A stretch of DNA of 64,000 nt from NCBI GenBank assembly GCA_029935315.1, contig JAOZKN010000003.1:3430-67429 (forward strand), read 5' to 3'. A model generated the notes under the pieces. That model was not told where the DNA came from and searched no databases. It worked only from the letters and a program-made list of their open reading frames with translations. Shown in pieces: positions 46,407 through 56,064 of the stretch; the stretch's first letter is position 1; each line of letters starts with the position of its first letter. The translations under genes were made by a program, and so were the position numbers. The stretch is from Desulfocapsa sp. GTDB taxonomy: Bacteria; Desulfobacterota; Desulfobulbia; Desulfobulbales; Desulfocapsaceae.

Positions 46407-48254
46407 ATGTCGCTAAAATATCATATTGTCTTTTCATTCTTCCTCTTTCTCCTTTTCCCTCCCCTACAAGCCGTTATCCCGACAGAAGCATTTGCTGATG
46501 AAGTAACTAAGGGTTTCCAGGCTATGGAACATGACACCAGGCTTGTAAACAGCGCACAGTTACTCACCCCCTTGCAAACAACTGCCCAGGAGATCAAGGT
46601 TATTGTCAGTATTGATGACTCGATCCAGCCCCAGACACTGGTTACAGCAAAATCAAAAGGGAAAAATTTTCGTAAAGGAAATACCGCCTACAACCTGCAA
46701 GACCAAAGAATTACACGATTACTGCGAGAGACAGTTGCAAACAGGCTTTCTATTTTTCTCAGCAAAACTACCAGTCCAAATATCCGAATCAAAAAAACAT
46801 TTACCTATACATCTGCTTTTGCAGCCACAGTAAACGCTGAAGGATTGAAAGAACTGTTATCACAACCTGATGTTCTCTCAATCAGCGAAGACATCCCCCT
46901 CAAAGCACATACCAGCCAGGGTCTTTCACTAATGAACAGCCTGCCATCCAGAAACATCTATGATGGAAGCGGAATTGCAATAGCCATCGTTGACACCGGG
47001 ATTGACTCATCCCATCCGGGCCTTGGTGGAAGTGGAACATTTCCCAACAGCAAAGTCATAGGCGGTTATGACTTTGGTGATAATGATGCTGATCCCCGTC
47101 CAGACTTAGACAGCGGCGAGGCACACGGAACAGCATGTGCAGGGATAGCCGCTGGAGATATTGACGCAACAGGTGATTATATTGGCGGTGTTGCTCCGGG
47201 TGCAAAACTCTATTCCTTAAAAATTACTGAAGGAGACGGTGGCACAGCCTATGCTTCATCTCTGATAGCCGCCTGGGAATGGTGTCTGACCCACCAGTAT
47301 GATGATCCAGACAACCCCATTTTGATAATCAGCACAAGCTTTGGTGGTGGGAGATACTTCTCTGCATGTGACGATGAAGTACCAGGCCTGAGCCAGACAG
47401 TAAGTAATGCAGTGTCTGCCGGTATCAGCATATTTGTCTCCTCTGGAAATGAAGGATACTGCGACTCGCTGGCATGGCCTGCCTGTGTTTCACATGTGAA
47501 TGCCGTGGGAGCTGTGTATGATTCTGCATTTGGCGACTACTATCCCTGCATTCCCTCAGCTTCCTGCGCAGAGAAAGTGTTCACCACCGGTTGTGGTGAT
47601 TACAGCTATTATGCAGTGGATTCCACCGCAGCAGATCACGTTGCTTCCTACTCAAACAGTGCCTCATTCTTAACACTCTTTGCGCCATCAAATATGGCAC
47701 ACACCACTGATATCACAGGGACAGGAGGCTATAGCAGTAATGATTACATCAGTAATTTCGGAGGAACATCTGCATCATGCCCTTATGCTGCAGGAGCTGC
47801 TGCTGTTTTACAACATGCTGCCAAGACAACTACAGGTACGTATTTGCAACCTGGCCAACTACAGGACTATCTCATACAGTACGGAGATTCAGTGACCGAC
47901 ACCAAAGTTGCGATCACAAAGTCCAGGATTAATCTTGATAACGCTGTCAGCCAGTTACCAACGGGTACCACATATACAATTACTGCTTCCGCGGAATCAA
48001 ATGGTGTTATTACTCCTTCAGATGTGATAATCGTAGCCGAAACCAGTGATCAGACTTTCACCATAACAGCTGCCCCTGGCTACCAGATTAAAGATGTCAA
48101 AGTTGATAACAGTTCAATTGGAGCGGTGAGCTTTTATACATTTTATTCCCTGACTGACAACCACAACATCAGTGCCAGTTTTGAGTTACTACCAGCAAAA
48201 CCTTTTTCCTGGCTTCTCATCATTCAGGCTATTATTTCATCTCAGCATCGATAA
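46407..48254 (+). CDS. Secreted subtilisin-like (S8) serine protease with C-terminal tail
   Basis: 615 residues. The signal peptide ends near FADE, then an I9-like propeptide region (~50-150). The catalytic triad is Asp196 (IAIVDTGID), His240 (AHGTACAGIAAG) and Ser455 (GGTSASCPYAAG). An Ig/bacterial-repeat-like domain (~520-595, TITASAESNGVITP... NHNISASFEL) precedes a hydrophobic C-terminal tail SWLLIIQAIISSQHR. That tail resembles those of the proteins at 55440 and 61280 and may be a surface-sorting signal. Opening gene of the accessory secretome block. Confidence 0.88.
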   Translation: MSLKYHIVFSFFLFLLFPPLQAVIPTEAFADEVTKGFQAMEHDTRLVNSAQLLTPLQTTAQEIKVIVSIDDSIQPQTLVTAKSKGKNFRKGNTAYNLQDQRITRLLRETVANRLSIFLSKTTSPNIRIKKTFTYTSAFAATVNAEGLKELLSQPDVLSISEDIPLKAHTSQGLSLMNSLPSRNIYDGSGIAIAIVDTGIDSSHPGLGGSGTFPNSKVIGGYDFGDNDADPRPDLDSGEAHGTACAGIAAGDIDATGDYIGGVAPGAKLYSLKITEGDGGTAYASSLIAAWEWCLTHQYDDPDNPILIISTSFGGGRYFSACDDEVPGLSQTVSNAVSAGISIFVSSGNEGYCDSLAWPACVSHVNAVGAVYDSAFGDYYPCIPSASCAEKVFTTGCGDYSYYAVDSTAADHVASYSNSASFLTLFAPSNMAHTTDITGTGGYSSNDYISNFGGTSASCPYAAGAAAVLQHAAKTTTGTYLQPGQLQDYLIQYGDSVTDTKVAITKSRINLDNAVSQLPTGTTYTITASAESNGVITPSDVIIVAETSDQTFTITAAPGYQIKDVKVDNSSIGAVSFYTFYSLTDNHNISASFELLPAKPFSWLLIIQAIISSQHR

Positions 48255-48531
48255 TTTTCCAAGGTCTCCTTCGTGTTTCTATTCATTCCCATTTCATTCG
48301 ATGGTCAAACATTTCGGGTGACGCTTTCAACAATGACCTCAACTGTACTGAGGCTGACTGCTGACAATCCGGATAAAATTATCAACCAGCATGAAATTTT
48401 TTCATCTCTTCAACCTGATTGGGAAAAAATATCCAGTTACTGTCCACAAGTTTCTTCAGGGCAGGTAGGGCTGCCGGATCAGCGATGGAGCCCAGAACCA
48501 GGATGATTCTGCTGTTTTGTTCAATTGACAT

Positions 48532-49968
48532 TCACCCCAGGCAACGATAATTAAACAACTCAACTAGATCGGGAACTAATGCAGCAGTTTTATACTCCGC
48601 AGCAAGGGCCATGGCTACAGCGTCAACTGTTTCATCAGAAGAATGCAGCATATCCCGCAAATATTGAACCGCGTCCTGATCTTGCACAGAGAGCAATATT
48701 TTCAGGGCCGACATTCGGACGGATTCATCGTGATGTGTCATCACAGGTCGCAACAATGGTGCAGCACCACCCACTCCCAGATCTTTAACAATAGCGAGAA
48801 AGAGTAATACCTTATCACGCTTCTCCCCGGAAAGCCGGCGAAGGATCTCAGCCAAAGCCTCCACCCGGTAATTCCAGAAATATTCGTCCACCTTCCTTTT
48901 TATCTGCTCACCTTTCTCCTCACAGTAAAAATCAAGCAGTTCAGATACAGCCTTGGCTCCCCTGGCAATAAGTGCCTGGACTGCAAGGTCTTTATCCTTT
49001 CCTGATGCCTCAGGAAGAAGAGTGGCAATTGATTCAAGATATTCCCTCCCCTCAATCCTGCCCAGACAATCTCCAGCACCCCCCTGCATAACAGGAGAGG
49101 AATGGTTTTCGACATGCCTGGACAGCATGCTAGAAATTGGTTCTATAAGAGCAAAATTTCCTACTGCCGGTAACTCCAGTGCCATGTCTATAAGCTTTTG
49201 CCCATACCTGGCATACTCCTCCTCGTCTTCTGTTTCCTCCATCAGCGCCAGGATAAGACACGTTACCTGATTGACCAGATAGTGTTCATCCATGCTCTTC
49301 TCCTGCTCTTTAAGAGAAAAACCAATTGGTGGCTCTAAATGGGTTTGGCTCTGACCAAGTGCTTGCAGCAGAGCACCGTATTCCGGTACCACATAGTTTT
49401 CACACTGCTCCCTAGCCATCAATGTCCTGACTTCACGAGAGGCTGGGGACGAGGCAGAAGCACTGTCTCCAGTGAGCTCACTCCCAGAGAACCCCTGGAT
49501 AAGCGCAAGAAGTCCCGGTGAGATTTCCCGACCGGCATCATTGGCGACATCCAGCATCTCTAAAACAAGGGTTGAAGAAAAGGCCGACAACAGTTTCGCA
49601 TTGCTTTTTTTGTCCTGATTTCCCTGGCATTTATCCAGAGTCGTCGCCAGGAACTGTTTACGAAGGGCAGGGTTCAACTCATCAAGCATACTTACCACCA
49701 TGGATATCTCTTCTGCATCCAGGGAACCAGAGTCAACAGATCTCCTACCTACTGGATTAACATCTTTCTTTCCACTCCAGTCATCAACCGGACTCAATAT
49801 TCCATCCAACATTACCCGGTAATTTCGAAGATTGGCATCGATAGCAAGTCCATTTTCATTAATAAAGCGAGCCAGCTGAACCGGATCCACTGCAATATCT
49901 CCCTGGCTGACACCAGTCCTTCCCTCACCGTCATCATCACCCTCTCTGCCGCTGAACCCTCCACGCAA
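48532..49968 (-). CDS. HEAT-repeat-type protein, 3' part of a frameshifted gene
   Basis: 478 residues from a TTG at 49968, but the frame is open to about 50028 and the upstream codons (encoding NLWLAFTRRLLRGGFSG) look like protein continuing from the gene at 50015. The C-terminal ~200 residues are helical HEAT-like repeats (AAPLLRPVMTHHDESVRMSALKILLS, LRDMLHSSDETVDAVAMAL). The first ~200 are acidic/Ser-rich. As I read it, 48532-50575 is one gene interrupted by a +1 frameshift at a CCCC run (50025-50028). Function unknown; HEAT proteins are scaffolds. Confidence 0.65.
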   Translation of the reverse strand: MRGGFSGREGDDDGEGRTGVSQGDIAVDPVQLARFINENGLAIDANLRNYRVMLDGILSPVDDWSGKKDVNPVGRRSVDSGSLDAEEISMVVSMLDELNPALRKQFLATTLDKCQGNQDKKSNAKLLSAFSSTLVLEMLDVANDAGREISPGLLALIQGFSGSELTGDSASASSPASREVRTLMAREQCENYVVPEYGALLQALGQSQTHLEPPIGFSLKEQEKSMDEHYLVNQVTCLILALMEETEDEEEYARYGQKLIDMALELPAVGNFALIEPISSMLSRHVENHSSPVMQGGAGDCLGRIEGREYLESIATLLPEASGKDKDLAVQALIARGAKAVSELLDFYCEEKGEQIKRKVDEYFWNYRVEALAEILRRLSGEKRDKVLLFLAIVKDLGVGGAAPLLRPVMTHHDESVRMSALKILLSVQDQDAVQYLRDMLHSSDETVDAVAMALAAEYKTAALVPDLVELFNYRCLG

Positions 49969-50014
49969 TAAACGTCTGGTAAATGCCAGCCACAGATTCC
50001 CTCTGCGTCCCTTT

Positions 50015-50575
50015 CTAACTGTTACCCCTTGTTACATCTTTTCCATCCTTGCCATCCTGAGAAGAGAGCTGAAATAAATGATAATCGATAGTCAGCAGTT
50101 CAATATGGCTCCCCCCGCGAGAAATCAGTTCTTGCTGTATACCTTCCTCACCCGCAGCAACCTCAGAGATATCGCATAAAAGTTGAAAAAAACAAATGAG
50201 TGACTTCCTGACGAGACCTTTGTGAAAGGTAAGGGAAGCAATACCATGCCGACTCAATGCCCTGGCAAAACTGGTCACAGCCTGAATACCAGGGCCAACC
50301 GGCACCTCATTGTGAATCAAAATATCTTTTGCAACACCAAAGACGAGAGGATCCTGATCCTTTAAGTCCGTAACCAGAGCCTTATAGACCTGTTCTATGC
50401 TACGTTTCACCTGCTGGTGATTGAGAGGATAAAGCCGAATATTTTTCAGGGTAATAGAACAACTGGAAAGCAGAGGAATGTATCGGTCATTTACACACGC
50501 CTCATGAAGAGAAGCATCTGCAGAACTGTCGGATAGGGATAATGGTTTGTTTTTCCTATTAATTGTATCGCTCAT
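50015..50575 (-). CDS. 5' part of the frameshifted HEAT-repeat gene
   Basis: 186 residues from the ATG at 50575 (a GTG at 50605 is also open). It contains NIRLYPLNHQQVKRSIEQVYKAL and ILIHNEVPVGPGIQAVTSFARALSRHGIASLTF, a pattern I associate with the N-terminal part of longer HEAT-repeat proteins. It ends at a TAG three codons after the G4 run (CCCC on +, 50025-50028). Removing one G restores continuity with the frame at 48532. Either a true inactivating mutation, a sequencing error or programmed frameshifting. Confidence 0.55.
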   Translation of the reverse strand: MSDTINRKNKPLSLSDSSADASLHEACVNDRYIPLLSSCSITLKNIRLYPLNHQQVKRSIEQVYKALVTDLKDQDPLVFGVAKDILIHNEVPVGPGIQAVTSFARALSRHGIASLTFHKGLVRKSLICFFQLLCDISEVAAGEEGIQQELISRGGSHIELLTIDYHLFQLSSQDGKDGKDVTRGNS

Positions 50576-50971
50576 TTTGTAGACCGATTTTGTTGTAACT
50601 CTCACTCAGAAAAACCTGCGAAGACCTATTTCATTCGTTTACAGCATTCATCGTTGATTCTAAGTGACAAGTAGTCTCTTTCAAGCTGCCAGATGTGCCC
50701 AAAAGAAACAATATACCATCACCCTTCTCCTTAACAATTATAAAAGGTTATCAAAATTAGCAGCTGAAAGTCAATGCCATTTTAGCCACACAGAGAATCA
50801 TAACTTCAAAAAAATGCCATACCCTTCTTCCTCAACTTTTGCTCCCTACACAAAACATTTCCTCAAGCAACAAACCACAAAATGTGGTATAAATTCTCCA
50901 ATTGAGATCAATTCCCACTTTTTATTTTTGGACGAGACTAAAAACTTCAGCTACTTACCACCAGGAACGAT
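50576..50971. promoter_or_regulatory. Intergenic region upstream of the RHS gene
   Basis: About 396 nt between the HEAT gene and the RHS gene, which are divergent. AT-rich. It contains the palindrome ACCACA-AAA-TGTGGT (50874-50888), whose last base begins a TATAAA (50888-50893) that could be a -10. No good -35 is seen, so the dyad may be an activator or repressor site. A 103-codon frame here (50664-50975) is not convincing. Confidence 0.4.
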
Positions 50972-53900
50972 ATGATGAAAAACAAATTCACTTTGTATCT
51001 TGTCTTATTAACTCTTAGCGTCTCTTTCCATTCTCCTCTTGATGCAGCAATAACGACCACGTTAGCTACCACAGGAGAAGATATAGTTTGGTCAATCCAA
51101 GGAATACCTGACAGCAAAATCCAATTCCTCAACCACGACTCAAGTGCAGATATTTATTACTATCGTGCACCGTTAAGGATGGGTGTAACCACTCAAATAG
51201 ATGTGGACATTCCTGAGGCTACGCCCCTCCCAGGCAGTGGATCACAACGGCGACTGCGAGTAAGTATTCCTGATGCCGGGACTCGATGGGTTGCTCAAAA
51301 AGAATGGTTTGCCAGCGATGGTACACCTGCACCAACAACGGTAGAACTGAAGCATCGCTCTAAATTCAGCCCTTACCAGAGAAATCCTGCCTATCCAGAC
51401 TCTCGTTTTCAGCCAGATAAAAATATAATGATTGAAGATGCCACTTTTTCCATTGATACAGGGATGCGAATGAGTCATATTTTTATCCTCCCTGAAGCAC
51501 TTATTGGATTGGACAATTCGTTAAATAATGGATTGCCCATATATGCTAAAACAGAACCAGACTCTAAAACAAAAAAACCTTATGGCTGCAATGGCTGCTC
51601 CGAGATGGGCCTACCGGGATACAGAGTTAATATGGCCAACCTCATGCCAGTTATCCAGGACACTCTATTCCAATGGGGAGGTCGTGGCCCTTCGGTGTCC
51701 CTTGCCTTAACCTGGAATGCGAGACAGGCCGAGGGACATACTAATTTTGGTACTGGCTGGCGTTTTTCCTATGATAGTTGGCTGAAAGAGACGGCCGAAG
51801 GCGTTATTATCGAACAGGATAATGGTGGACAACTTCATTTCAACATTCCACTCACTGCAAATAATAACATCACCTATATTCCTCCTGTCGTTAATGGCGA
51901 CAGAGAAATAATAGTTGAATATACGCCACCAGCAGTTGTCCCTTCTTACAAACCGGAATGGGATGGTGAATTTACACCTGATCGCTCTGGGTATCGTTTA
52001 AAAAAGAACACTGAAGGTGATCCATTAATACGTACATTTACCCTGAGCCCTCCTGACCAGAAGTTGTCGTATATTTTCCAGGGGCCCTCTGGAACGACAG
52101 ATCTGATTCCACTTATCGCCATCGAAGACTGGAACGGCAATCGCGTTCAAATCACTCGAAACGCTGCTGACGCAATCACTCAGATTACCGATGCCGTTGG
52201 CCGTTCAGCGACACTCAGCTATAACCCAACAGGTCAATGTACCTCTCTCACTATTCCGGGCGGGCAACAGCTCTCTTTCAACTTCAGTGGCTCCGAGCTG
52301 ATTCAAACTGTCGATTTAATATCGAATAAGAGCGATTATACATATAATGGCGATAAATATATTACAGAGATGAACACAGAGGGACGATCCTGGCTATTCG
52401 ACTGGACAACCACCGAAAACATTACTCACCTCAGTTCTGTGACCAACCCCAGCAAAAAAAGCACACAGTACGCAATCTCTATATTTGACTTTGCTCACAG
52501 GCAGACAAGAATTACTGATGCGACCGGTCGTTCCTTCACTTACAACTATTCCAATGGAATTTATCGATCAAACACTCGCCAACAATCCCCAACCATTGTT
52601 TATGATGCTACGGGGCGTCCGTCTGCTGTCTATAAACAAAGTTCAACCAGAGACCCACGAACATTTGAATATGACGATGATGGTAACCTGACCCGTTTTA
52701 CAGAATATGATACAGGGGTACATACCTACACATATAACGAGAAAGGCCAGGTAACTCAATATACTGACGCCCTCGACAATATCTGGCTCACAGAATTCGA
52801 TGCCTTTGGTAATGAAACCCGTAATCAATCACCTGCTGGTCGGGTGCAACAGAATGAGTACGATGCTTTTGGCCAGCACATCCAATCAACAGATCCAATG
52901 GGAAATAGTATACAATGGACATATGATTCTTTTGGAAATGTACAAACCAGCACTAATGCGGAAGGTGCCGCCACAACTTACAGCTACGACAGTAACGGCT
53001 TCGAATTAACCAATGTGACAAACGCCCTTGGACAAACAACTTCTTTTTCCTACGATGCCAATCGCAGACCGATACGCACGACCTATCCTGACGGGACATA
53101 TAAAGAAACATTGTATGACTGCTGTGCAGCCATTGGTGTTCGCAATGAAAATGGTGACATTCGCACACTAACCAGATCCCCTTCTCTAAAAGTTCTCACA
53201 GAATCAGACTACCTTGGGAATACTGTAAGCAATACATACGATGCTTCCGGACGACAGACGAAATCTGTTGATCCAGAAGGAAGGGCTACCATTTCATCCT
53301 ATAATAGTCTCGGTCAGATATCCTCTGTCCAGAATGCAATAGGTGACACGGTGACGTGGATTTACCAATCTAATGGCAACCAGTTATATTCTCACACGCT
53401 TTCCCAGGAGCCTTTAGCGGAAATACGAACACATATGCAGTGGTGGGGGGGGCTAACACGCGCAAATAATATGGCAACAGGGCTGGATAAAATGGGGCGT
53501 TTAAATCGAATCATGCCTTTTTTCGATTATGAACGAATTCTTGACTTCAGTCGTGATGCTGATGGCTTACTAACAGAAAAATCATCTAACATCAATTCTA
53601 CTGTTACATCTCTAGCCACCTTTACCCGCGATGCAAACGGATCATTAACTTCTACTACCCATCCCCTTGGCACTGACACATATCAACGCAATGGCCGAAA
53701 ACAGGTGACCCGAAAAACTTGGTACGATACGAAGATCGCAGATTTTAATTATGGTATTACTGGTCGGCTTGCATCACTGGAATATCCAGATGGTTCCCTG
53801 GCTGTTTACACATATGATAGCAGGGGACGTACCACCAATATTGCATGGAAAGGACAAACATTGCAAACCCAATACGACGGAGTCGGTAATATAATTCGGG

Positions 53901-55237
53901 AAACCCGTTCAAACGGTATTACGAGTGATGTCAGCAGTGATAAAAATAGCAGGCCCATAAGAATTCATCATCATACTGCAACAGGGTCACTCTTTGATTT
54001 ACAATGCAGCAGAAATGCAAACGGCTTAATCACCACTTGTAGCAAGAGTGGGACAGCAAGCAGTTGGACGCCAATCCTCACCGCAGAAAACACCAACACA
54101 CAGTACAAATATGATCATTCTTTTACCATAGACACACGTAATGGCCAATCAGCCTCAACTGATGTAAACGGCAATCAGACAACAATCCCGGGATCACGAG
54201 GATTTACAGGTACTTTTGATTTCCAGAATCTACTCATCTCCTGGGACGCAAATACCATTAGTAATACAGCTATATATGATGGGCAAAACAGACTGATTCA
54301 ATGGACCAGAGGAAGTGTAATACGAAAATTCCATTATGACAGCCAGGACAGACTTCTCTTTGAAACTGATGAGAACGATACAATAACAGCTATGTGGCTG
54401 TATCGTGGGAAACAGATCGTGGCCATGACCGATAACAACGGGCTATATTTTTATCATAATGATCTGAGCGCCAATGTGACTTTTCTATCAGACGAAGCAG
54501 GGGAAATTGTAGCCACATATCGCTACTTACCTTTTGGACTACAAACAGAATCTGTAAGCACCGTCCGAAACCCTTTTACTTTTGTTGGCTCATATGGCGT
54601 CCTGGATTTAGGTGACAGCTTATATTATATGCGTAGTCGGACATATGATGCCATGACCCAGGCTTTTCTTTCCAATGATCCTTTAGGGATGGGGGTCACC
54701 ACGAACGCAAGAGAGTATGCGAATAATAATCCAATCAATTGGATGGATCCCGACGGACGTTCAAGTTGCCAGGCCGGTTATTCACTTGATGGTGTTGCAG
54801 AATCATATCAATTCTCTGCAGATCAGACAGGGGAGCCATATGTCAAAAAACCGTATTATAGCAGACGGCCACAAAGTGGCCAATGGTCTGCAGACAGTAT
54901 GAAATGTGCAACAACAACGTTAGCGAATGTTGCCGGCGCAAATAAAGCATATGGCAGTTCAGCTGGTGCCTATCAGATTGCGAATAAATTACGCCAGGGA
55001 AACTATGTTGATGCCGCATTTGATGCGGGAGCAAGCGCGATAGGGAAGGCCCATCCTATCGCTGGTGCTATGACTATGTTTATGGGGGCAAACCAATGCG
55101 GCGAGAAAGATGATGCAGCGGAGGCCGCACTGATACAAAAATTCAAAAATGACCCCAATAGCTATTACAATAAGCATAGCAAAAAGTCTCCCTCATATGG
55201 TGATTTCACAATTCCACCATTTACTTTAGACGACTAA
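50972..55237 (+). CDS. Secreted RHS/YD-repeat protein
   Basis: 1421 residues. The signal peptide is ~1-25 (ends LDAA), AGGA before the ATG. The N-terminal ~350 residues are specific to this protein, then a long run of YD repeats (for example TFEYDDDGNLTRFTEY, NEYDAFGQHIQSTDP) forming the RHS shell. The RHS-core end (YYMRSRTYDAMTQAFLSNDP, EYANNNPINWMDPDG) lies at ~1205-1265. The ~155 residues after DPDG are a variable tip with no toxin motif I recognise, and no immunity gene follows. Export is by Sec rather than as a T6SS effector. The stop codon touches the palindromic element at 55238. Confidence 0.88.
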   Translation: MMKNKFTLYLVLLTLSVSFHSPLDAAITTTLATTGEDIVWSIQGIPDSKIQFLNHDSSADIYYYRAPLRMGVTTQIDVDIPEATPLPGSGSQRRLRVSIPDAGTRWVAQKEWFASDGTPAPTTVELKHRSKFSPYQRNPAYPDSRFQPDKNIMIEDATFSIDTGMRMSHIFILPEALIGLDNSLNNGLPIYAKTEPDSKTKKPYGCNGCSEMGLPGYRVNMANLMPVIQDTLFQWGGRGPSVSLALTWNARQAEGHTNFGTGWRFSYDSWLKETAEGVIIEQDNGGQLHFNIPLTANNNITYIPPVVNGDREIIVEYTPPAVVPSYKPEWDGEFTPDRSGYRLKKNTEGDPLIRTFTLSPPDQKLSYIFQGPSGTTDLIPLIAIEDWNGNRVQITRNAADAITQITDAVGRSATLSYNPTGQCTSLTIPGGQQLSFNFSGSELIQTVDLISNKSDYTYNGDKYITEMNTEGRSWLFDWTTTENITHLSSVTNPSKKSTQYAISIFDFAHRQTRITDATGRSFTYNYSNGIYRSNTRQQSPTIVYDATGRPSAVYKQSSTRDPRTFEYDDDGNLTRFTEYDTGVHTYTYNEKGQVTQYTDALDNIWLTEFDAFGNETRNQSPAGRVQQNEYDAFGQHIQSTDPMGNSIQWTYDSFGNVQTSTNAEGAATTYSYDSNGFELTNVTNALGQTTSFSYDANRRPIRTTYPDGTYKETLYDCCAAIGVRNENGDIRTLTRSPSLKVLTESDYLGNTVSNTYDASGRQTKSVDPEGRATISSYNSLGQISSVQNAIGDTVTWIYQSNGNQLYSHTLSQEPLAEIRTHMQWWGGLTRANNMATGLDKMGRLNRIMPFFDYERILDFSRDADGLLTEKSSNINSTVTSLATFTRDANGSLTSTTHPLGTDTYQRNGRKQVTRKTWYDTKIADFNYGITGRLASLEYPDGSLAVYTYDSRGRTTNIAWKGQTLQTQYDGVGNIIRETRSNGITSDVSSDKNSRPIRIHHHTATGSLFDLQCSRNANGLITTCSKSGTASSWTPILTAENTNTQYKYDHSFTIDTRNGQSASTDVNGNQTTIPGSRGFTGTFDFQNLLISWDANTISNTAIYDGQNRLIQWTRGSVIRKFHYDSQDRLLFETDENDTITAMWLYRGKQIVAMTDNNGLYFYHNDLSANVTFLSDEAGEIVATYRYLPFGLQTESVSTVRNPFTFVGSYGVLDLGDSLYYMRSRTYDAMTQAFLSNDPLGMGVTTNAREYANNNPINWMDPDGRSSCQAGYSLDGVAESYQFSADQTGEPYVKKPYYSRRPQSGQWSADSMKCATTTLANVAGANKAYGSSAGAYQIANKLRQGNYVDAAFDAGASAIGKAHPIAGAMTMFMGANQCGEKDDAAEAALIQKFKNDPNSYYNKHSKKSPSYGDFTIPPFTLDD

Positions 55238-55415
55238 GGGCATGTAAAGAAATAACATGGCCAATTTGCATCTTGTATTCGTGTCATCTTTAAATGTTGT
55301 TCAATCGGAAAGTCCTCAACGTAGCCAGCTACGCCTGCGGCTTTCCTTAATCACAACATTTAAATACAACACAAACCCAAGCGAAATTTCAGCCATGTTA
55401 TTTCCTTACAAGCCC
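55238..55415. mobile_element. 178-bp near-symmetric palindromic element (MITE-like)
   Basis: Two 88-bp arms around a central CA. The outer ~26 bp match with three mismatches (GGGC[A/T]TGTAA[A/G]GAAATAA...); other blocks pair exactly, such as TTTAAATGTTGT / ACAACATTTAAA, GGAAAG / CTTTCC and CGTAGC / GCTACG at the centre. The element is flanked by TAA on both sides (55235-55237 and 55416-55418), possibly a target-site duplication; the left TAA is the RHS stop codon. No ORF inside. It could be a miniature inverted-repeat transposable element or a very long transcribed stem-loop acting as terminator. Confidence 0.7.
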
Positions 55416-55439
55416 TAACTGCCGTATTCGAGAACAATT

Positions 55440-55928
55440 ATGACAAATATGAAAAAAATACCCCTTTTTGTTTTTATGCTATCCCTACTCTTTCTTCACA
55501 GCCTGCTCTATGCTGCTGACGAAACAGTGAATTATGCATACGACACCCTCAATCGCCTTACCAGCGTAGAATATGTTGGAAAAGGATCAATTCACTACAG
55601 TTATGATAAAGCTGGAGATATTACAAACCTGACAATTCTTGTTACGAACAGTCCTATCGTAGATACGGACCTAGACGGTATTGACGATAACTGGGAAGAA
55701 TTATACTTTGGAAATATTACAACAATTTCTGCCATAACTGATTTTGACGGTGATGGGTATTCAGATTTGTGGGAATATCTCAACTGGAAAGAAGGTGTTT
55801 TAGATAACAGCAAACAGGTGTTTGATCCAGCCGTAAAAAACACGGCTAATACTCGAGGTTATGATGACAAAGGAGGTTCTTTCTTTCTGATGGTACTCCC
55901 TGCGATCCTCAATAGCTCTAGAAAGTAA
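55440..55928 (+). CDS. Small secreted protein: YD repeats, Asp-rich Ca-binding module, tail
   Basis: 162 residues. The signal peptide ends LLYAA. Residues ~27-68 hold two YD-type units (NYAYDTLNRLTSVEY, HYSYDKAGDITNL), a miniature version of the RHS protein upstream. Residues ~74-115 have DTDLDGIDDNWEELYFG and DFDGDGYSDLWEYLN, a Ca-binding DxDxDG module shared with the protein at 61280. The protein ends FFLMVLPAILNSSRK, the recurrent hydrophobic tail. Possibly a remnant or a separable tip/anchor for the RHS system. No close family recognised. Confidence 0.65.
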   Translation: MTNMKKIPLFVFMLSLLFLHSLLYAADETVNYAYDTLNRLTSVEYVGKGSIHYSYDKAGDITNLTILVTNSPIVDTDLDGIDDNWEELYFGNITTISAITDFDGDGYSDLWEYLNWKEGVLDNSKQVFDPAVKNTANTRGYDDKGGSFFLMVLPAILNSSRK

Positions 55929-56064
55929 ACGCACCCACACAAAAACAGGCAGTTACCTCTAAACCGAAAACAACTATCATTGACAAATGCGGTAGCTCCC
56001 GACTATGCTGGCTAATTGAAAATATTTTCTTTAGCAACCCAAACTCTTGGGAGAAAACAAGAAT

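Noticed and set aside
48273-48506. 77-codon + strand frame after the subtilisin-like gene
   Set aside because: No ribosome site, no recognisable fold, ends in low-complexity sequence; treated as spacer.
50664-50975. 103-codon + strand frame upstream of the RHS gene
   Set aside because: Ser/Thr/Asn-rich chance translation of AT-rich DNA without a ribosome site; overlaps the RHS start.
55238-55415. Integron attC site as an explanation for the palindrome
   Set aside because: The ends do not give the GTTRRRY/RYYYAAC core sites, the arms are too symmetric and no cassette array or integrase is present.
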